Shown here: in pieces, positions 1 to 6,850 of the stretch
Layout: each line of letters starts with the position of its first letter
How positions within the stretch are numbered: position 1 is the first letter of the stretch
The notes under the pieces: model-generated
What the model saw: the letters and a program-made list of their open reading frames with translations, nothing else
Database searches by the model: none
Told to the model about the DNA's origin: nothing
Program-made: the position numbers and the translations under genes
Assembly (NCBI GenBank): GCA_028293365.1
Contig: JAQGOX010000433.1
Location: 1 to 8,182 of the forward strand
Direction of reading: 5' to 3'
DNA length: 8,182 nucleotides
DNA from: Verrucomicrobiales bacterium
GTDB lineage: Bacteria; Verrucomicrobiota; Verrucomicrobiia; Limisphaerales; SXQI01

Positions 1-510
1 GCCGTTGGAAGGGCTGGTGATGCTGACGGTCGGCGCCACTGCCGCCGCCGGGGTGGAGCGGGTGTAGGAGACGGTTCCTGCGCCACCCTTGCCCCAGGTA
101 ATAAACTTGATGGAAAAGTAAATGTCCTCGGCAACCAAATGCACTACCATCGGTTGGTTAATAATACGCAACGCGAGGTTGCCATTTCGCAATGACTCCA
201 TCGTTTTGTATGAGAGAGTGGTTGCATTGTCGATGCTTCCAAATGCCCACATTGTATCTTTCGGACTGACCGTTCCGGCCGAGTTTTCGCCGGCGGCCTT
301 ATTATACAGAACGTCGCGGCCGCCCCGAGTCAGGACAACTTTGCCTTCGACTATGGTATCAGTTGGCGTCGTCGCGGACTTGGTCCAGGTAATGTTTGGT
401 CCGGTCCAGATCGTGGCCGCAGGTGCTGTCGGTGGCACAATCATCGCGAATGCCAACAGGCTAAACCGGGCGCAGATCGCTAACACAGAATGATTCGTCT
501 TAAAATTCAT
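1..510 (-). CDS. Secreted beta-rich protein with probable Ig-like domain, 3' end beyond the window
   Basis: An open frame of 170 codons runs from ATG at 510 to the window edge without a stop, so the C-terminal part is missing. Residues 1-32 form a signal peptide: a short basic start (NFKTNH), a hydrophobic stretch (LLAFAMIVPP) and a probable cleavage after APA. The mature part begins with TIWTGPNITWTK and has alternating polar/hydrophobic strands. At about residues 135-155 comes the stretch DIYFSIKFITWGKGGAG followed by SYTRSTP, a motif I associate with exported proteins of Verrucomicrobiota. The last visible residues (APTVSITSPSNG) look like the start of a bacterial Ig-like domain. Location is inferred as periplasm, surface or secreted; molecular function is unknown. 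It is divergent from the PEP-CTERM gene at 657. No strong Shine-Dalgarno precedes the ATG (only AAGG almost touching it), but the signal peptide supports this start. Confidence 0.72.
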   Translation of the reverse strand, partial: MNFKTNHSVLAICARFSLLAFAMIVPPTAPAATIWTGPNITWTKSATTPTDTIVEGKVVLTRGGRDVLYNKAAGENSAGTVSPKDTMWAFGSIDNATTLSYKTMESLRNGNLALRIINQPMVVHLVAEDIYFSIKFITWGKGGAGTVSYTRSTPAAAVAPTVSITSPSNG

Positions 511-656
511 ACCTTGTAAGAGGGCTTTGGGGCCGGTTCAGTTCCCGAGTTTTTGCTGTTTGCCGAATGGTTCACAGATTTTTGAATTATTGGAACAAAA
601 AACGTTCTCAATCATCTTGCTTTCAACAATGACGGGGATGGCGCAATCTGAGAAAT
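511..656. promoter_or_regulatory. Divergent intergenic region expected to hold both promoters
   Basis: These 146 bp separate the start codons of two divergently transcribed exported-protein genes, so promoters for both should lie here. The middle (about 575-615) is AT-rich and contains TTGAAT at 582-587, but no well-spaced -10 box follows it. I therefore cannot place a promoter precisely. A small inverted pair, GAAC/GTTC with a 7-base spacer (593-607), is present but does not match an operator I know. Confidence 0.35.
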
Positions 657-1457
657 ATGAAGTTCTCAACCAAAAATACGAACAAAATTTGTCGAACTCT
701 GTTCCTTTCGCTTTTTACGACATTCTCGGTTTACGGTCCTCAGCGTTCCGATGCGGCTTCTTACATAACTGTTGCAAGTGCCGATGCGTTCGTTGCTTCG
801 GGACCTACAGGGAACCTCCGAAACAATAATTATGGAGGTGGTGGCGCCCTGGCGATTGGTGCCAGCGGTCTCCCGAACGGAGAATTCCAAAGCGTCATCA
901 GGTTCGACCTCTCCAGCTCCCGCAATTCTCTGGACGCCCAATATGGGGCGGGGCAATGGTCCATCCAAGGGATCAGCCTGCAGCTTTCGTCATCTCCACA
1001 TAGCAACGCGATCTATAACGATGTAAGTGCGGGACGATTCGGCATCTCGCTGATGCGGAACAATTCGTGGGTGGAAGGGACCGGCAACGCGAGCAGTCCG
1101 AGCGCGGCTGGCATAACTTTTAACACACTCCAAGGTAATTTCATCAATCCGAACCTTGATCAGGCCCTCGGAACGTTTGGTTTCGATGGAGGAACCAGCG
1201 GACTTAATCAATACGCTCTCGATACCGGAACCGGTTTGAATTCTGACCTTTTAGCGGGAGGCACTGTGAGTTTGCGCCTCTTCGCCGCTGACAGCGCAGT
1301 CAACTATCTTTTTAGCTCTCGCGCCGCGTCTTCAACTTCGACACAGCCGCAATTGGTGATATTGGCTGTTCCAGAGCCTGGCGCCCTGGCCCTATTCGGG
1401 TTTGGTTTCGGAATGCTTTTGTGGTGCCGTCATCGAACTTCGCGAAGGAATTACTGA
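657..1457 (+). CDS. PEP-CTERM sorting-domain protein with DNRLRE-like domain
   Basis: Predicted 266-aa exported surface protein. Residues 1-34 are a signal peptide (KFSTKNTNKICR, then LFLSLFTTFSVYG, cleavage near SDAA). Residues 36-235 resemble the DNRLRE-type beta-sandwich seen in many PEP-CTERM proteins: an N-terminal SYITVASADAFVASG strand, a Gly/Asn-rich turn (55-64), the marker QSVIRFDLSS (78-87), and NSWVEGTGN (136-144) in the middle. The C-terminus is a classic PEP-CTERM signal: VPEP at 238-241, a hydrophobic helix rich in Gly, Phe and Leu (243-256), and a basic tail (CRHRTSRR). In other bacteria this signal is recognised and removed by an exosortase, usually in strains that make exopolysaccharide; no exosortase gene is visible here. 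The ATG at 657 has only a weak purine-rich stretch (GAGAAAT) upstream but gives a complete signal peptide. Ligand or function is unknown. Confidence 0.85.
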   Translation: MKFSTKNTNKICRTLFLSLFTTFSVYGPQRSDAASYITVASADAFVASGPTGNLRNNNYGGGGALAIGASGLPNGEFQSVIRFDLSSSRNSLDAQYGAGQWSIQGISLQLSSSPHSNAIYNDVSAGRFGISLMRNNSWVEGTGNASSPSAAGITFNTLQGNFINPNLDQALGTFGFDGGTSGLNQYALDTGTGLNSDLLAGGTVSLRLFAADSAVNYLFSSRAASSTSTQPQLVILAVPEPGALALFGFGFGMLLWCRHRTSRRNY

Positions 1458-1534
1458 TTTCGGATTAAGTCTTATTGGGTACTGGTTTTATCAGGCTCTC
1501 GGTCATTCGTTGCTACGCTTTTCGAACCTTTGGA

Positions 1535-3070
1535 TCAGAAACCAAGCGTTAATTGAGCATAAATGAAATTCCCATCGGTGGCACCGCCTACCTCCGCTAA
1601 AGACGCGCTCACATAATTGCCAACGAAGTAGTGGCCGATTCCTCCTTGAACCGATGCGTAGCGATGGAATGTGTAAGTTGCGACCAGATCAATTTCGGAA
1701 CCGAGGAAGCTTCCATTGTCTGGATTGATGCCATATCCAAGGCCATTTGTAGCGGCAAGGCCACCCCGCCGGGCACCCTTATTGTTATAAAACGAATCGT
1801 GTCTGTCCGCGAGCCAGTACAATCGATAATCCGCAGCAACTGTGAAGACCTTCGAAGGCCTAACGGACGTCGAAATGTGGAGGTTTTGGACGTTCTGCCA
1901 GGAGAACAAATCCATAATGCCGTATTGACGGTGATTTGTGGGAAAGAGGTTATCGAAAGTTCCATGTGTTCCATCGGTGGGATCGCTATCACCGCTCGAA
2001 TAAACATATTCCAGCGCGACTCTTGGGGTATAAACTTGTTGAGTCCACGTATAACCGCCACTGACGGCAGCCGCATAAGCGAGTTGACTGAGGCGTTTTC
2101 CCGCTACGGACGCAGGAGCGGGTTTCGCCGTTTCCTTAAAATCACCGAATTGACCTGCGGCTTCGGTTGTATAGTCCCAACCGGCGAGCTTCCCGGGCAA
2201 TGATTTGAAGCGAGTTCCAATAGTGTAAATATCGCGGGCTGAGGCACCCTGAGGATCGGGAGACGGTCCATAAAACTGTGGTGAGCCAGCGCTGGAGTTG
2301 CGCGAGAGAAGATAAAGCTGGGATTCCTGAACTGGAATCAGAGTGGTGCTCGATGCATAGATGCCGGAGAGCCAATCGTAATCGTTGGATTCATTAAAAT
2401 GATCCTCCCAGGTTATCACAGGCCGCGCCACGAAGGCATCCACCCAAAGGTCGTCCGTTTCATAGCGCAATTTGGCGGCGTCGAAGGTCCGTTTCTGATT
2501 TGTCCAATCGGACGCACCGATCAACCGCTCATCTCCGTAGATAAGTTCCTGGCGGCCAACTTTGGCGGTGATGGGAAACAATTTTGGATCACCCAGTCGA
2601 ATGTACCCTTGATGCAAGTCGAATTCGTCAGCATCGGGGCTGGGCTTGCGGTCATCCCCAATGCTGGAACTGTCTCTGCCTTCGACATAAAAAGTCGCCC
2701 AGGAAACTGGCGAATATCCAACGTGAAAGAGCTCCCGGAAGAGAACGCGGTCGTTGTTGGCGTCGCCTCCATTCTTTCTAAAGTCGACTGGGCCATGCTT
2801 TGCGTCGATGCCTTCCGCGCCGGGTGCATCCAACGACTCCGCATGTTCGACCCGTGCCCGAAACTGGACGCCAAGGTCCCATTCTGTCAAGGCGGGTGCT
2901 AGTTCTCGCAGCCACAAATTGATCGCACCGGGATCTGCGGCGGCAGGCCGCCACGAAGGTGCGCTTATGTTTGGCGCGACCGAAGGGGCGGGCTTATCCT
3001 GAGCCTGAACGGCAGTCGTTACGATCAGCACGATTACACAGGCCGTGAGCCTGAAATCCTTCGAATGCAT
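1535..3070 (-). CDS. Alginate-export-family outer-membrane porin (AlgE-like beta-barrel)
   Basis: Predicted 511-aa outer-membrane protein. Starting at ATG 3070 gives a clean signal peptide (HSKDFRLTACVIVLIVTTAVQA, cleavage before QDKPAP). The frame stays open upstream to about 3133, but that adds a non-signal N-terminus and would overlap the preceding gene, so I prefer 3070; the purine-rich AAGAAAGAAAAG lies just before it. The hallmark of the alginate-export family is at about residues 172-202: GRQELIYGDERLIG, then a DWTNQKRTFDAAKLR segment. Aromatic-rich strands alternate throughout, and the chain ends in LTLGF with a terminal Phe, typical of outer-membrane barrels. Family members form wide channels for anionic polysaccharide or small organic acids; many annotated members do not handle alginate. 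It is last in a five-gene minus-strand series, 25 bp after another barrel gene, so it probably supplies an outer-membrane pore for the substrate of that locus. Confidence 0.85.
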   Translation of the reverse strand: MHSKDFRLTACVIVLIVTTAVQAQDKPAPSVAPNISAPSWRPAAADPGAINLWLRELAPALTEWDLGVQFRARVEHAESLDAPGAEGIDAKHGPVDFRKNGGDANNDRVLFRELFHVGYSPVSWATFYVEGRDSSSIGDDRKPSPDADEFDLHQGYIRLGDPKLFPITAKVGRQELIYGDERLIGASDWTNQKRTFDAAKLRYETDDLWVDAFVARPVITWEDHFNESNDYDWLSGIYASSTTLIPVQESQLYLLSRNSSAGSPQFYGPSPDPQGASARDIYTIGTRFKSLPGKLAGWDYTTEAAGQFGDFKETAKPAPASVAGKRLSQLAYAAAVSGGYTWTQQVYTPRVALEYVYSSGDSDPTDGTHGTFDNLFPTNHRQYGIMDLFSWQNVQNLHISTSVRPSKVFTVAADYRLYWLADRHDSFYNNKGARRGGLAATNGLGYGINPDNGSFLGSEIDLVATYTFHRYASVQGGIGHYFVGNYVSASLAEVGGATDGNFIYAQLTLGF

Positions 3071-3095
3071 ACTTTTCTTTCTTGATGGTGAGATG

Positions 3096-4040
3096 TTAAA
3101 AGCGCAAAGACAAACCAATGAAATATTGAACATCAGGCGCGGACTCTGTAACTCCCAGATTGATTCCTCCGTCGAGTTGCGAGTTCTCCGTAAGGCCGTA
3201 GGTTAACCCGCCATCCAGAGTGCCGACCCAGGAGGACTCCAATTCGGTGCTTACTTCGCTAAAAAACTCGACGTAACCACCCAGCTTGCCAACGATATCA
3301 TGACTGAAAGTAATACTATTGACGAACGCACCGTGGACGCGATCATTTTCCTGGCCGCGATTGACGTCAAATTCAGTCATCAACCCCACGTCCCACTTGT
3401 GTGGAAGGGATACGGCCAAAGGCAGGATCAGTCCCCCTTGTATCAATTTCTTATCAAAGCCGCCGCCGCGCGCGGGGAACTCAACAAATGGCATCAAGGC
3501 GAAAGCCGTTTTTCCTCCATCGTTTCCCCACAGATTGATTTTCAATCGTGTCGTGATCCCGCCAAACCCCCGGTCACGAGTGATCAGGCCTGTTGTGCGA
3601 TCTTCAGTGCGAACATCGTCAAACGTGTCGAGCACGACCTGGAGATCCGTATTGTTCAACAGTCCAACTTTTAAATTAATGGGCGCGACTCCCCATGCGT
3701 CGGTCTGAATGTCGAAACCTTCGGAGGTATCGTGGTCGAAACTTGGGGTTATGAAATCCATTTCAATCTGGAAGTGCCCAGCATCCACGGTGTAGGGACT
3801 TTCGGTTTTGTCAGGCCGGTCGGTACTCATTTCGCGCAAGGCCGATGACGGAGTGCGGTTGAATAGGTTGTATCCGTTCTTATCGACGTTGGCGGTCTGC
3901 GACGCCGACGGAACCATTGGCAATTCTTCTGCGGATACATTAAGAGAACAGCCCAGAGCGCAGATTGCTCGAAAAGCATGCGACTTAAATATCAATGATC
4001 TCTTCCGTTTTCCGTCAGTTTGATCAAGAGCCTGGTGCAT
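3096..4040 (-). CDS. Putative outer-membrane transporter, 'MetA-pathway of phenol degradation' family
   Basis: Predicted 314-aa beta-barrel from ATG at 4040. The N-terminus has a basic stretch (KRKRS) and a hydrophobic segment ending NVSA before EE, consistent with a long signal peptide. At about residues 71-96 is REMSTDRPDKTESPYTVDAGH, followed by FQIEMDF, the diagnostic opening of the family annotated as putative MetA-pathway phenol degradation protein (now usually just called 'transporter'). The rest alternates amphipathic strands and Gly-rich turns and ends in IGLSLRF, with C-terminal Phe as in outer-membrane barrels. The phenol link is historical and not supported here. Start choice is uncertain. 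The frame extends to TTG at 4079, which lies in a T-rich tract and is unlikely. TTG at 3995 follows GGAAGAG at good spacing and would give a shorter, more typical signal peptide. Transcription likely continues into the porin gene 25 bp downstream. Confidence 0.78.
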   Translation of the reverse strand: MHQALDQTDGKRKRSLIFKSHAFRAICALGCSLNVSAEELPMVPSASQTANVDKNGYNLFNRTPSSALREMSTDRPDKTESPYTVDAGHFQIEMDFITPSFDHDTSEGFDIQTDAWGVAPINLKVGLLNNTDLQVVLDTFDDVRTEDRTTGLITRDRGFGGITTRLKINLWGNDGGKTAFALMPFVEFPARGGGFDKKLIQGGLILPLAVSLPHKWDVGLMTEFDVNRGQENDRVHGAFVNSITFSHDIVGKLGGYVEFFSEVSTELESSWVGTLDGGLTYGLTENSQLDGGINLGVTESAPDVQYFIGLSLRF

Positions 4041-4077
4041 TCGGAAAGTAAGTCGCAAACGGAGACAAAAAGCTGGC

Positions 4078-4103
4078 AAAAAAAGAAAAAAGCTCCGCGC
4101 TTC
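4078..4103 (-). terminator. Weak candidate Rho-independent terminator after the MFS gene
   Basis: Read on the minus strand, a short stem GAAGC/GCTTT (five pairs including one G-U, loop GCGGA) runs directly into a T-rich tract of six Ts, a C and seven Ts. The stem is short for a terminator, so the call rests mainly on the T tract. If real, it would separate the barrel genes from the transporter gene. The tract might equally be an AT-rich upstream promoter element. Confidence 0.28.
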
Positions 4104-4153
4104 CTGCCGAAGGATAACGATCGGTGTTTCGGGGCCACAAAGGATCGGTGAAA

Positions 4154-4175
4154 GCTTGAGCAGATCGAGCTCAGC
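4154..4175. repeat. Imperfect inverted repeat (possible operator or hairpin)
   Basis: GCTTGAGC (4154-4161) and GCTCAGC (4169-4175) are inverted copies with one bulged base around a 7-base spacer. No long T tract follows on either strand, so a terminator is unlikely. The position upstream of the barrel genes would suit an operator, but no regulator gene is nearby and no known site is matched. Confidence 0.3.
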
Positions 4176-4258
4176 GATCGGGAGAAATTTTCCGCAAATT
4201 GTGAACCTCTGCGAAAATCACGAAGACTTCAGCGCGCGAACAGAGTGTCTCTCAGTAG

Positions 4259-5560
4259 TTACTCCCGGGCCGGTACTGCATTCCATTTTGGGAGCAATAA
4301 TAAGGCTCCTGCCATTACGGCCACAGATAACGCCAAAAAAACGCCGTGCCAACCCCATTGTTTCCAGAAGAAACCCGGTATGGTTCCACCCACGATTGCT
4401 CCGATTGATCCACATCCGTTGATTAGGCCAGTCGCCGTTGAAGCATGTTTCCGAGTTCCAAAATCAACTGCGGCGGTGCCGCTGATCAAAGAGTCGGGAG
4501 CGAAGGTCAGCAAACCGATCAGAAACAGACTGCCTCCCAGCATCCAGCGGGTGGCGGGAAAACTATCTAAAAAGTAGAGTACCACGCTCAACAGGAAGAG
4601 GCAGATCACGGAAATGGGCATGCGCCGGCTTGCAAAAACCTTATCGGAGATGAAACCTGCCGCGAGGACACTAAAAGGTCCGGCGAATTCGAACATCGAA
4701 CTTAGAAAACCCGATTCCGCCATGCCCGTTCCCAGCTTGTCGTTTATGTATTTGGGCCCCCAAAAGAGAATCGCGTACCGGGCCGGCTTAAGGCAGAAAT
4801 ACACCGTGCAAAGCAGAAGAACTGTTGGGGTGCGGAGGACTTCTTTAATGATTCCCCAGGAGCTTTCGCTTTTAGCGTCGCACTTGAACGATGCCGCGGG
4901 GAGTTCTGGAACAGGAGCCGAGTGATGGGCTTCGATCGACGCGAGTCCCAATTCTTCGGGAGTGTCCCTCTGGAAAAGCCAGAATAAAGCGCAAATTCCA
5001 CCCAAGGCCAGGGCGGGCATAAAGAACGCATAGCGCCAGCCAAATTTCTCGCCCATTTGGCCGGCGAAAATGGATGCTACTATTCCACCTACAGCATAAT
5101 TCGTACACCAAAGGCCCATCACAGTTCCCCGTTCCTGTCTCGTGAAAAAGTTACTGATGTTTTTCGACAAAGGAGCCCAGCCAGCGGACTGTGCGAGCCC
5201 TTGGATAAAAAAAAGTGAGCCAAAGAGGGCAGCGCTCGAAGACAACCCCATTCCGAGAGCCGCCAACACTGAACAGGGCATCGCGATCAAGATTACTTTG
5301 CGGGTACCGAAGCGATCTCCCGCAACGCCCCAAACGAATTGACCGATGGCATAAGCGGTCAGGAACGCACCGTCGATCCAAGCCAGTTGCGCAGGGGTAA
5401 TACCGAGGGTCGTTCCTTCGCCGATCGCAATTTTGGCAACCGAAAACGATTTGCGAGTCAGGTAGAATCCGGCATAGGCAAGCCAGGTTATTGCAAATAT
5501 CTGCCAGCGCCAGCGCTTATACAGGCGATTGCTTCCCGAGACCTCGCTGGCGACGTTCAT
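4259..5560 (-). CDS. MFS transporter of the organophosphate:phosphate antiporter (GlpT/UhpT-like) family
   Basis: Predicted 433-aa inner-membrane protein with about 12 hydrophobic helices and a central cytoplasmic loop at about 200-235, the usual length and layout for the OPA family. The first helix carries YAGFYLTRKSFSVAK, matching the GlpT segment with phosphate-binding Arg45 (here R36). KPARYAILFWGPKYI matches the segment with GlpT Arg269 (here R261). An MFS loop motif, GDRFGTRK, is at 81-88. The GlpT-family signature (RG-x5-WN-x2-HN-x-GG, from memory) is recognisable at 144-159 but altered: the Asn after Trp is Cys, and the His-Asn pair is Tyr155-Ala156. Substrate is therefore probably an organic anion, possibly phosphorylated or a phosphonate, but not safely glycerol-3-phosphate. 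It starts 33 bp after the FAD-oxidoreductase stop, so it is probably co-transcribed with it. ATG 5560 is the only good start, though without a clear ribosome-binding site. Confidence 0.87.
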   Translation of the reverse strand: MNVASEVSGSNRLYKRWRWQIFAITWLAYAGFYLTRKSFSVAKIAIGEGTTLGITPAQLAWIDGAFLTAYAIGQFVWGVAGDRFGTRKVILIAMPCSVLAALGMGLSSSAALFGSLFFIQGLAQSAGWAPLSKNISNFFTRQERGTVMGLWCTNYAVGGIVASIFAGQMGEKFGWRYAFFMPALALGGICALFWLFQRDTPEELGLASIEAHHSAPVPELPAASFKCDAKSESSWGIIKEVLRTPTVLLLCTVYFCLKPARYAILFWGPKYINDKLGTGMAESGFLSSMFEFAGPFSVLAAGFISDKVFASRRMPISVICLFLLSVVLYFLDSFPATRWMLGGSLFLIGLLTFAPDSLISGTAAVDFGTRKHASTATGLINGCGSIGAIVGGTIPGFFWKQWGWHGVFLALSVAVMAGALLLLPKWNAVPARE

Positions 5561-5593
5561 TGCCGCATTGGCAAATCGGTGCGGCTGGAACTG

Positions 5594-6814
5594 TTAAACC
5601 CCATAATAAGTTTCGTAAACGTGAGCGGCCTGGCGCCTTGCGTCATCCCAGCTCCAGCTCGATTCGGTAAAACGGTCCGGACTCAGACTCTTTACGTAAG
5701 CTGAAGGCCTGGGCTCGAGCATTGATTCCACCAGCAATTTTCCAATTCCGCCGGAGCCGGAGATACCATGCGCATTGCAACCACCAGCCATGACAAACCC
5801 TTTCACGCGCGCACTCTCGCCAATGATGAATCTGCCGTCAGGCGTAAAAGTGGGCCATCCCTTGCCAATAAACCCTTTTTCGGAATTTTTAGCGGTTGGG
5901 AACAGTCGCGAGAAACTTTCTTCGAAACTGTTGAGGATAGGCCAATCCGTTTGAACCGGCTCTGGATCACCGTTCAATGAATATGTGCGGGGATCGAGGT
6001 TCATGGCCGCCGGCTCCCAGCCTCCCAATAATAATCCTCCATCTCGAACACGGCCATACAGTGTCATTTCTGGTATTCGAAAGCAGGGAAGATTTGGGGC
6101 GAGGTTCTCCATGGGCACTGTGATGTAATATTCATGTCGAACGGGAACAATGGGGAGTTCAAGGCCCGCCAACTTGGCGACGTGGTACGCGTGCGCCCCT
6201 GCGGCGTTGATTACGAATTGGCATTCGACAGATCCTTGATTGGTTCGTATTCCAGCCACCCGTCCATTTTTCCGCACTATATCCTCAACCATGGTCGAAG
6301 TCGCGATCCGAACGCCCATCTCGCCACAGGCATGTGCGTATGACTTTGCGACAGACCGTGGAGTCATCCAACCGTCGGATGGGCACCAGATAATCGCTTT
6401 GGCTTCGTCAAACTGCATCAACGGCCAGCGTCGTTTCGCTTCTCCAGGATCAATCAGTGAAGCTTCCAGGCCGGCTTCATCGGCGGCCAGTTTGAGGTTT
6501 TGAAATTCTGCCGCTCGCTTTTTGGAGAGCGCGATTCGAAGCGAACCGACCTCATTCCAATCCGGTTTAACGGATGACTTTTGTAGTTCTCGAAAAACGG
6601 AGACGGAGTGCATCGCGAGTTTGATTCGCTCCGCTGAATCCCGCACCTGTCCGCAGAGGCCGGCCCCCTGCGCCGTAGTTGCCTGACCAACGTCCGGCGC
6701 TCTTTCGATAAGAAGAATGTCTCGTTTTCCCGCTTTCGCGAGGGCGTAGGCAACTCCGCAGCCAATCGCGCCTCCGCCGATCACTACGATTTCAGCATTC
6801 GAGAGTTTAGTCAT
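5594..6814 (-). CDS. FAD-dependent oxidoreductase, DAO family, dimethylglycine/sarcosine dehydrogenase-like
   Basis: Predicted 406-aa flavoprotein, probably cytoplasmic, oxidising an amine such as an N-methyl or secondary/tertiary amine. Residues 8-22 form the dinucleotide-binding fold (IVVIGGGAIGCG) with acidic E37 at the end of the second strand to bind the ribose. The region HEYYITVPME (227-236) and DGGLLLGGWEPAA (258-270) matches the substrate domain of dimethylglycine and sarcosine dehydrogenases. GWPTFTPDGRFIIGE (319-333) and GGCNAHGISGSGGIGKLL (344-361) form the typical C-terminal FAD-contact region. Two differences from full-length dimethylglycine dehydrogenase stand out. The protein is about half as long and lacks the folate-binding GcvT-type domain. 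The residue aligned with the FAD-linking His of the WHAAGL motif is Gln49 (TAQGAGL), so FAD should be non-covalent. It follows the Rieske gene by 36 bp. ATG 6814 gives a correct N-terminus, but no Shine-Dalgarno is visible. Confidence 0.88.
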   Translation of the reverse strand: MTKLSNAEIVVIGGGAIGCGVAYALAKAGKRDILLIERAPDVGQATTAQGAGLCGQVRDSAERIKLAMHSVSVFRELQKSSVKPDWNEVGSLRIALSKKRAAEFQNLKLAADEAGLEASLIDPGEAKRRWPLMQFDEAKAIIWCPSDGWMTPRSVAKSYAHACGEMGVRIATSTMVEDIVRKNGRVAGIRTNQGSVECQFVINAAGAHAYHVAKLAGLELPIVPVRHEYYITVPMENLAPNLPCFRIPEMTLYGRVRDGGLLLGGWEPAAMNLDPRTYSLNGDPEPVQTDWPILNSFEESFSRLFPTAKNSEKGFIGKGWPTFTPDGRFIIGESARVKGFVMAGGCNAHGISGSGGIGKLLVESMLEPRPSAYVKSLSPDRFTESSWSWDDARRQAAHVYETYYGV

Positions 6815-6850
6815 GAATTATGAGGAGGTACTGGATTGGAAAATAAAGGT

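Larger units (their letters stand above)
4041..4258 (-). other. Intergenic gap between transporter and barrel genes
   Basis: This 218-bp gap is the largest in the minus-strand gene series. It may contain a terminator after the transporter gene and/or a separate promoter for the two barrel genes. It holds four GATCG-containing 8-mers (4119, 4143, 4163, 4176), a bulged hairpin (4154-4175) and, near the barrel gene, a long T-rich tract on the minus strand. I see no clear -35/-10 pair and no open frame that looks like a gene. Confidence 0.4.

Noticed and set aside
122..493. Plus-strand open frame of 123 codons at the left end
   Set aside because: The minus strand here encodes a coherent signal peptide and secreted domain from 510 to the edge, which explains the coding character of the region better.
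593..607. GAAC/GTTC inverted pair resembling a Gram-positive-type LexA box
   Set aside because: The 7-base spacer does not fit the 4-base spacing of that box, and the flanking genes are not SOS-type genes.
1458..1534. Possible bidirectional terminator between the convergent genes
   Set aside because: Only a three-pair CTG/CAG stem around 1481-1493 is visible and there is no T tract beside it, so I could not support a terminator.
1631..2203. Plus-strand open frame of 190 codons opposite the porin gene
   Set aside because: It is antisense to a strand with a clear alginate-export family motif and signal peptide; the plus-strand product looks like a random shadow.
6821..6840. Perfect AGGAGGT Shine-Dalgarno-like sequence on the plus strand
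   Set aside because: It is in the gap between two minus-strand genes and is followed only by a TTG leading into antisense of the Rieske gene; no credible plus-strand gene follows. Probably chance.
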